Origin: Protula sp. h YS-2021
Taxonomy: Eukaryota; Annelida; Polychaeta; Sabellida; Serpulidae
Assembly: GCA_949752745.1 (NCBI GenBank)
Contig: OX457026.1
Span: 37,738,723 to 37,802,722 of the forward strand
Reading direction: 5' to 3'
Length of the DNA: 64,000 bases
Under the pieces are notes generated by a model that worked only from the letters and a program-made list of their open reading frames with translations, was not told the origin of the DNA and made no database searches. Below, in pieces: positions 24,020-35,850 of this stretch. A program made the translations under genes and the position numbers. How positions within the stretch are numbered: position 1 is the stretch's first letter; every line of letters starts with the position of its first letter.

Positions 24020-24050
24020 TTTCGCTACGTGTAGCGAAATTCGGTCTAGT
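24020..24050 (+). other. 3' hairpin and CTAGT terminus
   Basis: A 9-bp perfect stem with a GT loop (24020-24039) is followed six bases later by CTAGT (24046-24050). This is a Helitron/Helentron-type end signal. Confidence 0.6.
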
Positions 24051-25331
24051 TTAAATAGAGAAACAACGGTTGACATGGATAAGCATACAAAATTAATGAT
24101 TTTTTGACGCCTCAGGGTTGTTTTGTTTCCGGCATATCCCAGATATGGCTTGTACAAGGTTTGATATTTCGTGGATTAAAAATATGTATATTGTTGATAT
24201 GTAGCGTATTATTTTTCAAATGGATAAAACATTGTTGAATAAGGAAAAGTAATGAATATTAATGAAAATTTTCAAATAGGAGTGCATTGCAAATTTCTGA
24301 ACACTGAAGAAATTTTGAGGGTACGGGATACCCGTTCTTCTTGTTTGTTCCTAAAGGTCAGACCGAAGGGGACATATATTGTCGCGCTAATTTTGCCATT
24401 CTGGTTTAATAAGTCAGCAAAAGCACTTTGATGCGCCTTTCAACGTTAATGCCATTTGTTTATCTCCTACTCTGAGGAAGAGAGGAAGCTCCTTATACAA
24501 TCTCCGCCTTCTGTCCAAGATTGCTAGTAATATTCGAGCATCTTACCTCAAGCAACAATAATACTTTTTTTTCGCTTACCAAGATGGTTGATCTTAAAAG
24601 CAGACAGACTTTCAATTTTACTTATGTATATGTAACAGAAGTGCATTTTACTGCAGTTTTACGGTTACTATAACAAGTCTAAACCACATGGATATGAATG
24701 TTTTTATGAATTTATAGTTAGCTGACAATGCCGCAATTACTCCTTGGGGTTTCAGCAATCAGCTGAAACCTTTCAAATGAAACTAGAAATATCGTGGATT
24801 TATTCCCATTCCCCTTAACTAATCTGTCACTTCCTTTTTGCTTTCATCAAAACTTTATCTGCTCGCAGCAGTTAATGCTGCTTTTACAACTATTGCTCCT
24901 AAATGAAGGAACCGAAACTCGCCCACCCAGTTTGTCTTAAGGGCACCAGGAAAATCTGTCAGGCTCAGCAAACCCTAGACCAATTATATTTGTTCCGCTT
25001 GTCTGATCCATTCAACGAAAGATGAGCTAAAGCAAGACTTTAGAATCCTGGAAATTATTATGTAGTTTACTTATGAATCATAATTAATTGAACAAAGTGT
25101 GGGACATTCGACAAAAATAATAACTCTACTGCATAACAGCAAGATTTTTTAGTTTATATGTGTGATTGTGTTTAATATTCTCTGAACTTTCTTCCCTCGG
25201 ATTTGACGTATCTAAATCGGGATTTCTGAGATACTTGACTGTGTAAATAAGAATCGCGTTGGCACAGGAAATTCTTATAGTTCTCTTGTTCTCATTATTA
25301 TTATTTTTGAAAATAACCAAAGCGGCTTTGG
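24051..25331. other. Non-coding interval
   Basis: No exon, RNA gene or mobile-element protein was recognised. Confidence 0.5.
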
Positions 25332-25911
25332 CACCGGTGTAAGGAAACATTTTGACCCCCAAAATAAATCGATCCCCCGGTCGATTTGTTTTAAAACAAA
25401 CAGACCCCCCGGTCGATTTGTTTTAAAACAAACAGACCCCTCCTGAAATGTTTTAACCCTCTTATTTTTTGTTGATCTCTTTATTTTTTTCCAGATATGG
25501 CCACCTTATTAGTTTCTTTAATTGAAATAAAAACTATATCCACGAATAACAATTTATCTAGCAACTAACATCTACATTTTCAAACACGAAAACGCTTCCA
25601 ACACCACTAACATAAAGTCACCAAAAAATCTGTCCACGCTCAATAATGGCATTTCAAAGGCTCCAAATAATAAGTTTCTACATCAAGAGGTAGAAAATGC
25701 TTAAAATAGTATTTAAAAACCACATGCACCTTTTTTACTTCCATTTTATATTTAAAAATGATTATTTGGAGGGGGTCATTTTATTATGGGGGAGGTCTGT
25801 TTGTTATGGCGGGTTTTCCCAAAACAAATCGACCGGGGGGTCTGTTTGTTTTAAAACAAATCGACCGGGGGGTCGATTTGTTTGGGGGTCAAAACGTTTC
25901 ATTACACCGGC
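25332..25911. mobile_element. Short element with ~110-bp C-rich/G-rich TIRs
   Basis: The left arm (about 25339-25445) has GTAAGGAAACATTTTGACCC, then tandem CCCCCCGGTCGATTTG / TTTTAAAACAAACAGACC subrepeats. The right arm (about 25785-25903) is its inverted copy and ends GGGGGTCAAAACGTTTCATT. Both outer edges read CACCGG (CACCGGTG left, CACCGGCT right), which could be an 8-bp target duplication or part of the TIR. The ~340-bp interior encodes nothing. It resembles the 19.3-kb element in TIR style. Confidence 0.62.
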
Positions 25912-27540
25912 TCTGCTACAAAGGTTGCAACATAACTCCAACAAACACACATTAAATACAACTACTCTCTACAGGGTGTAAATAACAACTAGCAACCACT
26001 GTGTGTTCCAGCCTGTGTATACCTTAAGTAATTTATCTCAAACCATTTTGAGAAACTGTTGGTTAAATTTTCATGAATTTACTTTGGTAGTTTATTGGAA
26101 GATGAATGAAGTATTAGTGTTATTTCATTTTTTTCACTCTCCGCCAGACGGCCTGGCTTGTTTGTACTTCTTCATTCAAGTTCTGTGATTTAGTGCGGAT
26201 CAGAGAACAGAATGTTCTAAAACATTCTCGCCTGTCCTTGATAATGAGGGTAAAGACTAATGCGATTCGCCGGAGACCGCGGTCATTAGTGATCTGACGG
26301 AAGAGTCATGGGCATTCAGACATTTAATCAGACACGGCTTTACTTCAAATACTATATGCATTATTAATTACTTGAGTTGGCACGAATTCCCCTATTGTAT
26401 CCGATTTTAGCGTCTTACCAAATGTGGCCTGTTGCATTTGCATCAGGTTCGGTGTTTTTTGCTATCCATATTTGAAAATCTCGAACTGTGGTGTAATATC
26501 ACAAAACCTTGGCAATTTATTGTGCAGAAATGATAAATACAAAACACATTAAAAAAAAAACCAACAAATGAATTCTTCATTCGTTCAGAAAGTTAGATTG
26601 TTAACTATGGAGTTTTCTTTCACATTTATTCAGTTTTACTTAGGTCTTTTTGGTAGTTTTGTGACCTCCAAATTGGCATCATTTTAGGGACATCATTTTA
26701 GCGACACTGAGACAACGTTGCATTCGATATGTCGTTTTCTGATTGTTTTTGTCGGGCCCGGATGACGTCGAATTTAGGTCGTCTTTAACAACTTAGCAAT
26801 GGTGTCGCCTTTATGACAAAAACTAAAATTCCAAGTGAAGTCGCAACTCTTGTGGGATTACTTGTTGCTGAAATCATAGGCATGCGTAGCCTGAGACCAC
26901 CTGAAAAATGAAACAGACCTCTCACAAAAAAAAAGTCAGCAAAAACATTTATCGTGCAAATCAGCAATATGAAAATGGTTGCACTTAAGCCGAACTGGAA
27001 CCAGGTCGAGTTGTAAGTAGCAGAATGAAAAGGGCATATGTTTTAATTTACTTGAGACACAATCGGAATGGAGAGCTCAAGCGAGTCCACCTCATGGATA
27101 TGGCATAAACTGAACTGCATAACAGAGCTGGGAATACAGTTCGGTAATTTCGGTAAATCCGTGTTTGAGTTTAATGGACATTGCTGTGTATCACGTTTGT
27201 ATTCCCTGTGGATCGCAGCTGTGCAATTGCAAGGTTCCATTTCCAACGAGGAACAAATTCTCGTTGCTATTTTGCTGTAGGGTGGGAGCACGTTTTGTCC
27301 ACAAGGTGACAGCTGAGTATAAGAATGGCACGAAATGTGACACAACGGCGGAAGTAAGACAAGAGCATAGAATATTGGTAGAGCTCACCGCCAGCTGAGG
27401 CTTAAAATTACTCCTTTTCACTATCACACCCGCACAATGGGTTATCTCTAACAGAGTGACGGCCTACTAATGACTAGGGAAAGTAGCTATTGCTCATATA
27501 AGCACGGAATTACTAACATTAAGTAAAGTCAGAATAAAGA
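25912..27540. other. Non-coding interval with a denser open-frame patch
   Basis: Mostly unremarkable AT-rich DNA. At 27060-27400 base composition is more even and overlapping open frames of 70-100 codons occur on both strands, but none resembles a family I recognise. Confidence 0.45.
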
Positions 27541-27550
27541 TATATTTTAT

Positions 27551-27683
27551 TCTATAAACGGTGTATTCTGTAGGCGGTGTAGTCTGTAAACGGTGTATTC
27601 TGTAAGCAGTGTAGTCTGTAAACGGTGCATTCTGTAAGCGGTGTAGTCTGTAAACGGTGTATTCTGTAAGCGGTGTATTCGTG
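27551..27683. repeat. 16-bp/32-bp minisatellite
   Basis: Alternating units of the form GGTGTATTCTGTAAGC and GGTGTAGTCTGTAAAC, about eight copies in a row. Confidence 0.9.
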
Positions 27684-30256
27684 ACATAGTCCAAACAGCA
27701 ACAAGACTTGGTGATGATGTAAATTTTCATGTCATGTGTGAATATTGACATTTTAAGAAATCTTTTTTTCATTAAGTTTCGTGAAGCAGGTCCGTTTTCC
27801 AATTTTTATTTGTATTTTTTGTTTGAGTCTCTGTCTTATGTGTTTTTGATGATATCTGATGGAAACTATTTTTCTTGGTTAAAAGATTTCTCATGAACAA
27901 ATTGAGCCCCGATACATGAAAATCTGCCGGCTCTGGCCACCGTAAAATAATTGTCTTCAGTTTTCTCTTATTCGTGTTCATGCATTTCATTTCCCTTTAC
28001 ATGAGAAGTGTGACGTTTGTATAAGCTGACAGAGCAAGCCAGCTGAAGGGGGAAAAAAGAATATTGTAAGGATTCTTCTTTCAAAGCCCTTTGCATAAAG
28101 CAGCTTCAGTGGTTTGAAAAAAATGAGTAGCTTGGAGATGATTGAATTAATTCTGTTTGAACACAAGTTATTTTGGGTCTTTTTTATGATCTGGTGTGCT
28201 TTCATATCGCAAACATCGATTTATTACGTATTCTTGGTTGGGTTAATTGGATAACGAACAACCTTTTTGTCACAACTTCACACCATATGACTATGTGAAG
28301 CCACGTCAGTTTGCCCTTGAGATATCGGCAATTCTGTTTCACCTCGTCCTTTCAAAATCCCACAGGGCCTCAGTTCACCCTCAGTTAGAGTGCCATTATG
28401 GAGGTTTTTTACATCTTAGCAGTACTTCTTCCTGTTTCAATATATAGATTCTAAGTGCTTTTTGTCAAACCATCTCATTTAATCAAACCCCATTGTTGCA
28501 TTGATCCATCGCTCAAAAAGCTTCAGTTCACAACCTGGTTACTCAACCACTTTAGTCCATAAATCATAATAATCAAGTGAAAAGGCTTTGCTTAATAATC
28601 ATGGAAACACTCAATATTAGCAGGGTAAATAATGTGATTTCTATTTATTATGAGAATTGCTATTCATTGTTTAAGTGCGCTTCCCGGAGATAGACAAGAA
28701 TGACAATACATTTTAGCTAAGTGATGGCTCTTACGAGCTTTACTTGTCATAAAAGTGTGTGTAGTGAACGTTAGAGCTTTGCATGAAGCACAATCTAGGC
28801 ATAGCTTGCTTTATGTTTTTTGTGGTAAATTACATAAAAAAAACGAAAAACATAAAGGAAGGTTCTCTGTTGTTTGGTTCCCACTAAGCTTGTCGGTGCA
28901 TGTTTGAATCACATAATCTGGTGTGGTGGCAAGTGATAGTTAACGTACCAATGTGCGTTTTAATTCCATGGATCACCATATCTTACAATTCCAGTCAATT
29001 GTGATGATTTAAAAATGTAAATCATCAAAGGATAGGCACCTGTTCGATTTATGACATATTCCACAAGTGTCTCTGGGTTTACTTTATAAAAACCCCCAAA
29101 ATATAACAGAAAACCAGAAAATCCACATTTCATTCTTTTAAAATAAATTTTACTGGCACTAAAGAGCAAACATGGCAATAATAACCCCTCATTAAACCAA
29201 ATATGCGAGCATCTAGAAAACAAACATTGCCAATTGGACAGTGAGTATAACAAAATGAAAAACGTCAACCTAGTCAGTGAATAACTGGATAAAACACTCA
29301 AAATTGGACACTTTGATGAATTCCACTACAAAGCAAAAACTGTTATAGACATGTATTCTAGGGCTAAAAAGGTATTTTTTATAGAGTGGTCCAGGGTAAT
29401 TGTATTAAAAAGAACTATATTGAATTCTGCGCATTCTCTCCAAATGTAGTTTATTTATAGCCGTGTCAAAGGAATAGCGATCATATTATAGAATCTAAAT
29501 CTAATAACTAGATAAGATAACCGTATCCTGAAATTTAAAACATGACTGCTTCTCTAGGAGGATTTCAGTGTCATTAAGCTGTAAAATTGTTGATAATCTA
29601 ATGACAGCAAATTGGGAAAAAAAACGGGATGAAGCCAGAAAAAGTTTATTGACTATGTTGCTGGAAAGGCTGAAAAAAAAATCGACTGGTTTAACAACAA
29701 TAATCTGTGTCAGTGTGTTTCATCCATTTAAAGTTTAATTTTTGAACCCTGCTTTATTTTTTATTTTGTTTCTGTCTCATAAAAGTGTTGTTTCTTGTTC
29801 CAAGGTGATACCTTTTGTTAGAATTTTGAGATGTTCAGGTTGAAAGAGCGATGCTGTAAATTTCGGCAGAACTTATACTGAATACCTACGTCTGGCTAGT
29901 CTTCCGTGAAGTATACATACTTTAACCGACCAAAGACGCTGGATATGTGTATGGTCAATTCTTGTGTGTAAATGGTAGGTCTTAAATTTGTGCGTTCAAC
30001 GCCTTATAGTATTTTGCATCCTTCAGATTTGCCTGTTCTACAAATTTGCTTAGATTTTCCATGAACATAAATAATTACGTTGTTGTTTGGTCTGCAAATT
30101 GCCGTCTGTTTTACACGGTTTTCGTTTCGATGTCTTTCCAAAGCCGTTAAAATGACTCGGTACTGGTGCGGCGGTGTGGTCGCGCGGAAAAAGTAACAAA
30201 TAACAAACTTAAGTTCAGGTTCTGCCTTGAAAACCCGGTTCGAAAAGTCCTTGGAG
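27684..30256. other. Non-coding interval
   Basis: No exon or element protein was recognised. The longest frame (113 codons, minus 28960-29301) lacks family motifs and splice support. Confidence 0.5.
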
Positions 30257-30265
30257 CTCATAAGC

Positions 30266-30370
30266 GAGTCTAGCCCTTTTCCCCTGGCCCTTTCCCCCGG
30301 AACTTCACCCCCACACTATCCTCTGATCCTTCCCCCTGGTACTTTTCCCCCTGACACTTTTGCCCCCAAG
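30266..30370 (+). repeat. Left TIR of MULE (C-rich)
   Basis: Imperfect inverted copy of ~31320-31429. It contains CACTATC and CCCCCTGGTACTTTTC at matching positions. Confidence 0.85.
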
Positions 30371-30714
30371 ACCTAATTAAGCTAAAATCAAACACTTCTA
30401 CGTTTATTATTGCAATCCACAACTATCCACAAAAGAATAATAATGGAAGAGTCATTGACCTTAATTTAATTCCATATTACACAATTGGAAATATTGTCAA
30501 GTCTTTTCAATAAGAGTCAGATAATCCGTCAAAGTGTAACACCTTTTCAAAGAAATACAACTAGTTGCGCAACAATTTACTGACCCATCAAAGGTCTTAA
30601 AAGGCAAATTGTGTCCAATTTTCCAAAACAACCAGTTCAACATTAGTCCGTTACAACTTAATATTAAAGGCAATACCACGTAGGTAATCAATCAAGTCAC
30701 GATTTGCCTAGTCC

Positions 30715-31282
30715 AAAACATCAATGAATTTCCAGATATTTGGATGGTGCACACTCACAGCTGCCAACATCTTTCGGTGATAGCCCTCAATGGGGGTAAC
30801 ATTCACCCTGTCGTTCATATTCCAAGTATTGTGTGAAAAAGCTGGATCTCTGCGAGCACGACGTCCAGGTCGACCGAGATAGTATCTTCGAAATAATCCA
30901 AAATTGGCTAGGCATCATTGGGCAATTCGTCTTGCAAGCTTTCAAATGCCTGAACAACGCCGTTAACTGGGACAAAAGCTAGTGCGGCAATCGTTCGAAT
31001 AGCAGTTCCAAATTCGTTATCATTGGTGAAGCGCTCACGCAAACCTGCGCTCTGTACCTTTCTGAATATGTTTTGGGAAAGGTGGTAGAAACAGTCTTTT
31101 GCATTTGCTTGAGGTAAGGCTGCTTGCACTGATTGTATTGCAGCCCGTTCGAAATCCTTCATCACGGAACGTGGATTGGCGTCAGGTGTCATGAGACTGA
31201 GTTGTTCAAACAGCCGGTCGTACGTTTCACGTCGTTCATTTGGTAGTAGCGCATAAAAGGGAATTATCTGATCGCCTGTCAA
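30715..31282 (-). pseudogene. MULE transposase fragment
   Basis: The open part (31282-30908) reads FYALLPNERRETYDRLFEQL, then DFERAAIQSVQAALPQA, CFYHLSQNIFRKV and AALAFVPVNGVVQAFESL. This is the characteristic MULE-domain core found in FLYWCH-associated Mutator transposases (second catalytic Asp in DFE, then the C-x2-H-type CFYHL). It continues in other frames with GRPGRRARRDPAF, EGYHRKML and HHPNIWKFID. There are frameshifts and stops after 30908. The N-terminal zinc-binding part and first catalytic region are absent, so it is inactive. Confidence 0.85.
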
Positions 31283-31319
31283 AGCCTGGGCTAGGCCTAG
31301 TCTACGCCTTTCTCCCCTG

Positions 31320-31429
31320 GCCCTCCCCCGGGGACCAAAGTCTCAGAAGAAAAGTACCAGGGGGAAGGGCCAGGTGATAGTGCGGGGGTAAGTTTCTGGG
31401 GGAAAGGGCCAAGGGGAAGGGCCTGCCCC
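31320..31429 (-). repeat. Right TIR of MULE (G-rich)
   Basis: Inverted counterpart of 30266-30370, G-rich on the plus strand, with a few mismatches and indels. Confidence 0.85.
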
Positions 31430-31438
31430 CTCATAAGC

Positions 31439-33378
31439 ACATTATGATCCATAAACAATGTTACCCCCACATATTCAAGATGTCGAATAGACACAAATAG
31501 ATCTGTAATCGCGACCAAAAGGTATCATCTAAACCACGCTGCTTGTTCTGCGTCTGCACAAAAATATGTAACAGTTAGTCGAAAAGACGTCAGTCAAAGT
31601 GGTGGGTCTTTGATCGAAAAAAGGAAGAAACAGCACAAAACAATGTTACTCATTTCACGTTTATCAAAACGTTGCGAAAAAAATATTTTGCTAATTGCCA
31701 TTTCAGTTTTCGGGTAAGCCAAAGTAACATAAAAAATAGTGCCACAGGCTTTTATCGACCCTATGATAACGACATAGCCACACCGTCTTCCGGTGCCATT
31801 AAGCGGTGTCTTTTTGTGACATCATAACTCATTTACGGCGAAAGGTTAGGAATGTAGAAATGCCCTCCGATTGGTTTAAGATATGTCGTTACCAAGTTTT
31901 GACGTTCAGATAACATATCGATTTTATTAGATCAGATTTTTTATTTGATCACAATTTTGTTTGAAAAAATATATAGCACAATTAAGGAAAACATTCCAAC
32001 AGCACACAGAAAATTTCCACCCTGTCAAAACTCCACCAAAGGTCACCAGGCTGACTAATTTTGGATGGTTAGACTGATGATGTCCAAACCGACGGCCTTT
32101 GGATCTTCAAAAACTCTTTGTCAAATAAACCCGTCAATGTATATTTATACATTATTATTACTATTTTAGTATGCATAAAGCATGGGAGTGTGGAAATTCA
32201 ATGCATTAAATAAATCACATTTCGGTATTCAGAATTCGGAAAAATATACTGATAATACACCGATATAATTATACAGTAAAGTGGTTGTTGATAGCAAGGT
32301 ATTATGGATACTACAGAATTAGAGGCACTTTCTGCCAGTATGTTTCGACCCCACAATAAGCGACATATTAAAGGATGTCTATTTTACATAGTCTTTCTAT
32401 TTAAGTTTAATGCCCTGAGTACCTGGCATAACTTTTCTAAGCAAAACATTTAATGTCCATTGCTGTCTTACCTGTTACTGAGAAGTAATCCCTGAGCTCA
32501 CACATAAAGATAAGGTTTTTGGAATTTAGATCAGATTCCGTACTCTGACAATTCAGATCAATTGGATCTGCAGATCCAGTAATCACAAGGCCAAATGTCG
32601 TTAAATTAGAATAACACGAATTTTTAACCATAACTTTGGGTCTGTAATGTTAAGAATAAGCCTTCTGTGATATAACATGCAAATTAAGTACTTGAAACTA
32701 ATGATGTTTGTGACATAATAACACAAACAATGTAGGTGTAATGTAATGTACAAGTATTTCGGAATGGCTGTTACTGAGCCACGCATAAAAATAAAGGAAG
32801 GTGCGAAACATTTATTGTGCCCGTTTACTGGACGAAAACATAAAACAAAGAGAATAATTTAAATTGAATAGGGCTAGTAGTTGCAATTAATGACAGTTTA
32901 TGTGTACCCGACACCACATTGTACATTTTCAACTCAACACAAATATGTGTCATTGTAAAATCTGTGTTATATTACAGGTAGACTATATGCTTTTATTTTT
33001 GGCCGTATAATAATCTTTTCTAGTGAGGACACGAAGTGAATTAGAGTTCATAATTATATATCCAAAAATTCAAACGAGTAGTCTATGTGAATTAAATGAC
33101 GCGATACGACTCTGGGACAAGTCAGACAGTCAGTGGGCATGTGCCACAAAACAGTTGGTGTAGAAAGTTCTCTCCCATTATTGCATGGTGATGCTGACGC
33201 TTTGACAGAAACATGCATACACTTGTCAAAATACTATGCAATAATTGCCTGATATTTAGAAGCAACCTTTCTACAAAAGCTGTTTACAGGGTCTTGGGAT
33301 GCGATTCCCAGAACTAAGTAAACTCCTAAATAGTTGTGCAAAAAGAATATAATGTGACCATATGCCAGAAAAATATTT
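31439..33378. other. AT-rich non-coding interval
   Basis: No exon was recognised. A 26-base stretch at 33062-33087 is identical to 11089-11114. Confidence 0.5.
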
Positions 33379-33393
33379 TCTCTCTCTCTCTCT

Positions 33394-33429
<36 letters not shown>
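33379..33429. repeat. (CT)n microsatellite
   Basis: About 25 CT dinucleotides with one interruption. The Arg-Glu-rich minus-strand frame across it is a shadow of the repeat. Confidence 0.95.
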
Positions 33430-33430
<1 letters not shown>

Positions 33431-33698
33431 CTCCCAGGCAAGTGAAAGAGTGTGATACAACATATGAAAATTTTCTGACTGAATTTTTTTACTAGCTTTA
33501 TGCATTGTATGTAAACTTGTATGTGTATGTAAACCTGAGCAAAATTTTTTTATTATGTGCATTCAATGTCAATATACTAGTGTGTGTCGCAGGAAAAAGA
33601 ATATATTGTTATACATTCAATGCTAGCACTGCTTAATATGTATGATAACGCCTTCTATGTAGCCCTACCTGAACTGCCGGTTCTTGGCTTGTGCCAAG

Positions 33699-33724
33699 AA
33701 ATGAGTGGTATTTTTGCAATGTAT
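33699..33724 (+). repeat. Left copy of a 26-bp direct repeat flanking the DIRS-like element
   Basis: Identical over 26 bases to 36488-36513 (core ATGAGTGGTATTTTTGC). The retroelement frame begins directly after it, so it looks like a target-site duplication. Confidence 0.75.
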
Positions 33725-34414
33725 ATGGTAATTGAGCGCAAGGACATCGTTAAAAGTAAAATCCAAAATGAACTCAATTTGGGTAGAATCGCCGGCCCCT
33801 TTAGTACGCCACCCTTTAAAAATTTTCATGTATCTCCAATTGGTTTAGTCCCAAAGAAAGAACCCGGCAAATACCGCATGATCCACGACTTAAGTTTCCC
33901 TAAAGATGGTTGTAGCGTCAATTCATCTGTACCAAAAGGCTACTCCTTGGTGACGTACGAAAATTTGGACCGGGCAGTAGACATTATTTGGTCGATTGGC
34001 AAAGGCTGTCTCATAGCGAAGGCCGATGTGCAATCCGCCTTTCGAATCCTCCCATCCCATCCAAAAGACGGTCGGTTACTGGGATTCACCTGGGACAATA
34101 ACTTTTATTACGACAAAAGGGTAGCAATGGGTGCCTCGACCTCGTGCTCAAACTTCGAGGCGTTAAGCAAAGCGCTACAATGGATTTTAACAGTTCAACT
34201 CGGCGTTCGCATCGTATCCCACATTTTGGATGACTTTATATTTTTCTCCCCACCAGAGTCCCATGAGTGTCATCTAGTACTCAAAATGTTTTTAGAATTA
34301 TGTTCCAATCTTAACATCCCAATTAATCAATGCAAAACGGTGCATCCCACCACCACCGCCATCCTACACGAGATCGAAATCACCACTGTAAACATGCAAG
34401 CCAGGTTGCCCTAG
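33725..34414 (+). pseudogene. DIRS-like reverse transcriptase (truncated start)
   Basis: The frame is open to a stop at 34412-34414. Motifs include LGRIAGPFSTPPF, SPIGLVPKKEPGKYRMIHDL (RT motif 1-2), ADVQSAFRILPSHP (catalytic Asp), MGASTSCSNFEALS and the active-site HILDDFIFF, where DIRS elements carry xxDD instead of YMDD. The frame extends upstream to 33584, but the first 47 codons lie in or before the flanking direct repeat and are probably host sequence. The thumb region continues in another frame (RATIGEVQSLLGFLQFCTQV at about 34470-34530). Confidence 0.9.
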
Positions 34415-34639
34415 GAAAAGATAGACCAAGGCCAGGAGCCTCATTTCGAAATTTCTGAAATTTCTGAAGTCCAAACGAGCAACCATAGGCGAAGTGCAAT
34501 CGCTACTTGGCTTTCTCCAGTTCTGCACCCAAGTTGTAAAACCAGGTCGCGTATTTTGCGCCGTTTGGCAGCTCTTACTCAGGGCTTGCATAAAAAGCAT
34601 TACCATATCCGAATATCTCAGGACGCTAGACTCGATTTG

Positions 34640-35040
34640 TAAGCGTGGGTACGTTTTTTGAACCACTATAACGGCGTAACCTTTCTACCAAAGGGCATAC
34701 GGTCCAGTTCTGATATCCTGCGCCGATACTCAGACGCCGCAAAGACGTGCGGTTTTGCAGTAGTTTACAAGTATAGTTTGTGTGCGTCGCGCTGGTCCCA
34801 TAACCAAGTCTATCACATTACCATTTTAGAGCTCTATCCCATCGTTCTAGCACTGCTACTATGGAGAGACCACTTGTCCAATAAAACGTCCTATTTTTCT
34901 GTGACAATAGCGCCGTGGTGGGTATCCTAAATTCACAGTCATCCAGAGATCCGGTTATAATGACCCTAGTGCGTAAATTCGTACTTTGTGCCATGCGTCA
35001 CAACATAAATTTTCGTCTGAAACACGAACTCCGTCAGTGA
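34640..35040 (+). pseudogene. DIRS-like RNase H region, frameshifted
   Basis: SDAAKTCGFAVVYKY and HITILELYPIVLALLLW match the DIRS RNase H pattern (DA...GFGAV, ELYPIVLAL). A frameshift near 34900 is needed to continue with CDN-like and RHNINFRLKH residues. Confidence 0.7.
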
Positions 35041-35099
35041 TGCTTTATCGCGTTTTCAGTCTCAAACAACTACAACCAACCCTTCAGGACACCTCAATA

Positions 35100-35652
35100 C
35101 CGTTACCGAAAGAATGGGAACTTTCAGAACTACTGCACTGTCGCTAGTGCACAGTTCCCTTCAACGACGACTCTTGATCTGTATCGTTCAAAGGCTGAAC
35201 GATTTGTACAGTTTTGTGGTTCATTTTTTGACACGGATAATGTCTTTCCATGTAACGATTTGCATGTGTTGTATTATATTACACATTTGTATAATTGTGG
35301 CTACTCATAGGCCTCTATAAGAGGTCATGTATCAGCGTTGATCAAAGATTCCCCGACAGTCCCAGTTGTATCAAGTTTACTACAATATTTTGCCCTCAGA
35401 GGCCCTAGTCCGGGTCCATTATTTACCCTTAATTCGACCCCTATTCACCGCATCTATTTTCTTTCTCTGCTTAACAAATGCTTAAAATCTCTAAATCTGT
35501 CATCGAGACCATATAAGTCCCATTCGTTTAGAATTAGAGCAGCTTCGAATGCCATTGCTGCCGGTATGTCGTATGACCAAGTTAAAATAATGGGTAGATG
35601 GAAATCGGATGCTCTTAAGAAATACATAAGAGTAGAGTCGTTTGTATCCTAA
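35100..35652 (+). pseudogene. DIRS-like tyrosine recombinase
   Basis: The C-terminal catalytic block is intact: YKSHSFRIRAASNAIAAG, then IMGRWKSDALKKYIR, with the H-x-x-R pair, the Trp/His position (GRW) and the nucleophile Tyr. The N-terminal core-binding part (about 35130-35335) reads in two frames. This enzyme would integrate circular element DNA; here the frame breaks make it non-functional. Confidence 0.85.
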
Positions 35653-35850
35653 TTTGGTGCTCTGTCAGTACAGGTACCTTTGAAACTTTCGTGTGTCACA
35701 ATACTGAGGTGATCCGCCACTAGATGCGTTCGTATTAGCTATGTAATTATTGTACAGATGTTTACAATGTTAATTCAGTTGGAATCTGGGTCAGTTCCAC
35801 TTAGTGTCGTAAGTTTTTTCGAGGTCCCTTTCATGGCGAAGCTTTCAGCT

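Larger units (their letters stand above)
21890..24050 (+). mobile_element. Helentron-like element carrying the 139-bp array
   Basis: A unique 5' part and a long array of 139-bp units are followed by ~170 bp of unique sequence, a 9-bp perfect hairpin (TTTCGCTAC/GTAGCGAAA at 24020-24039) and TCTAGT before T's. The end structure matches that of the 9.5-10.7 kb element (hairpin, then TCTAGTTT), which supports the Helitron/Helentron class. The left boundary is not resolved; it lies somewhere in 21640-21900. No coding capacity. Confidence 0.58.
30257..31438 (-). mobile_element. Mutator-like element (MULE) with 9-bp target duplication
   Basis: Identical 9-bp direct repeats CTCATAAGC at 30257-30265 and 31430-31438 flank an 1164-bp element. 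Its ends are long imperfect inverted repeats: the left arm (30266-~30370) reads GCCCTTTTCCCCTGGCCC, then CCTTCCCCCTGGTACTTTTC; the right arm (~31320-31429) is the inverse. Inside is a decayed MULE-domain transposase on the minus strand. A 9-bp duplication, long TIRs and a MULE domain together are diagnostic of the Mutator superfamily. Confidence 0.9.

Noticed and set aside
33326..33562. Frame with alternating Arg-Glu residues
   Set aside because: It arises from the (CT)n microsatellite.
33584..33724. First 47 codons of the frame leading into the DIRS reverse transcriptase
   Set aside because: They precede or overlap the flanking direct repeat and do not match RT families, so they are treated as flanking host DNA.
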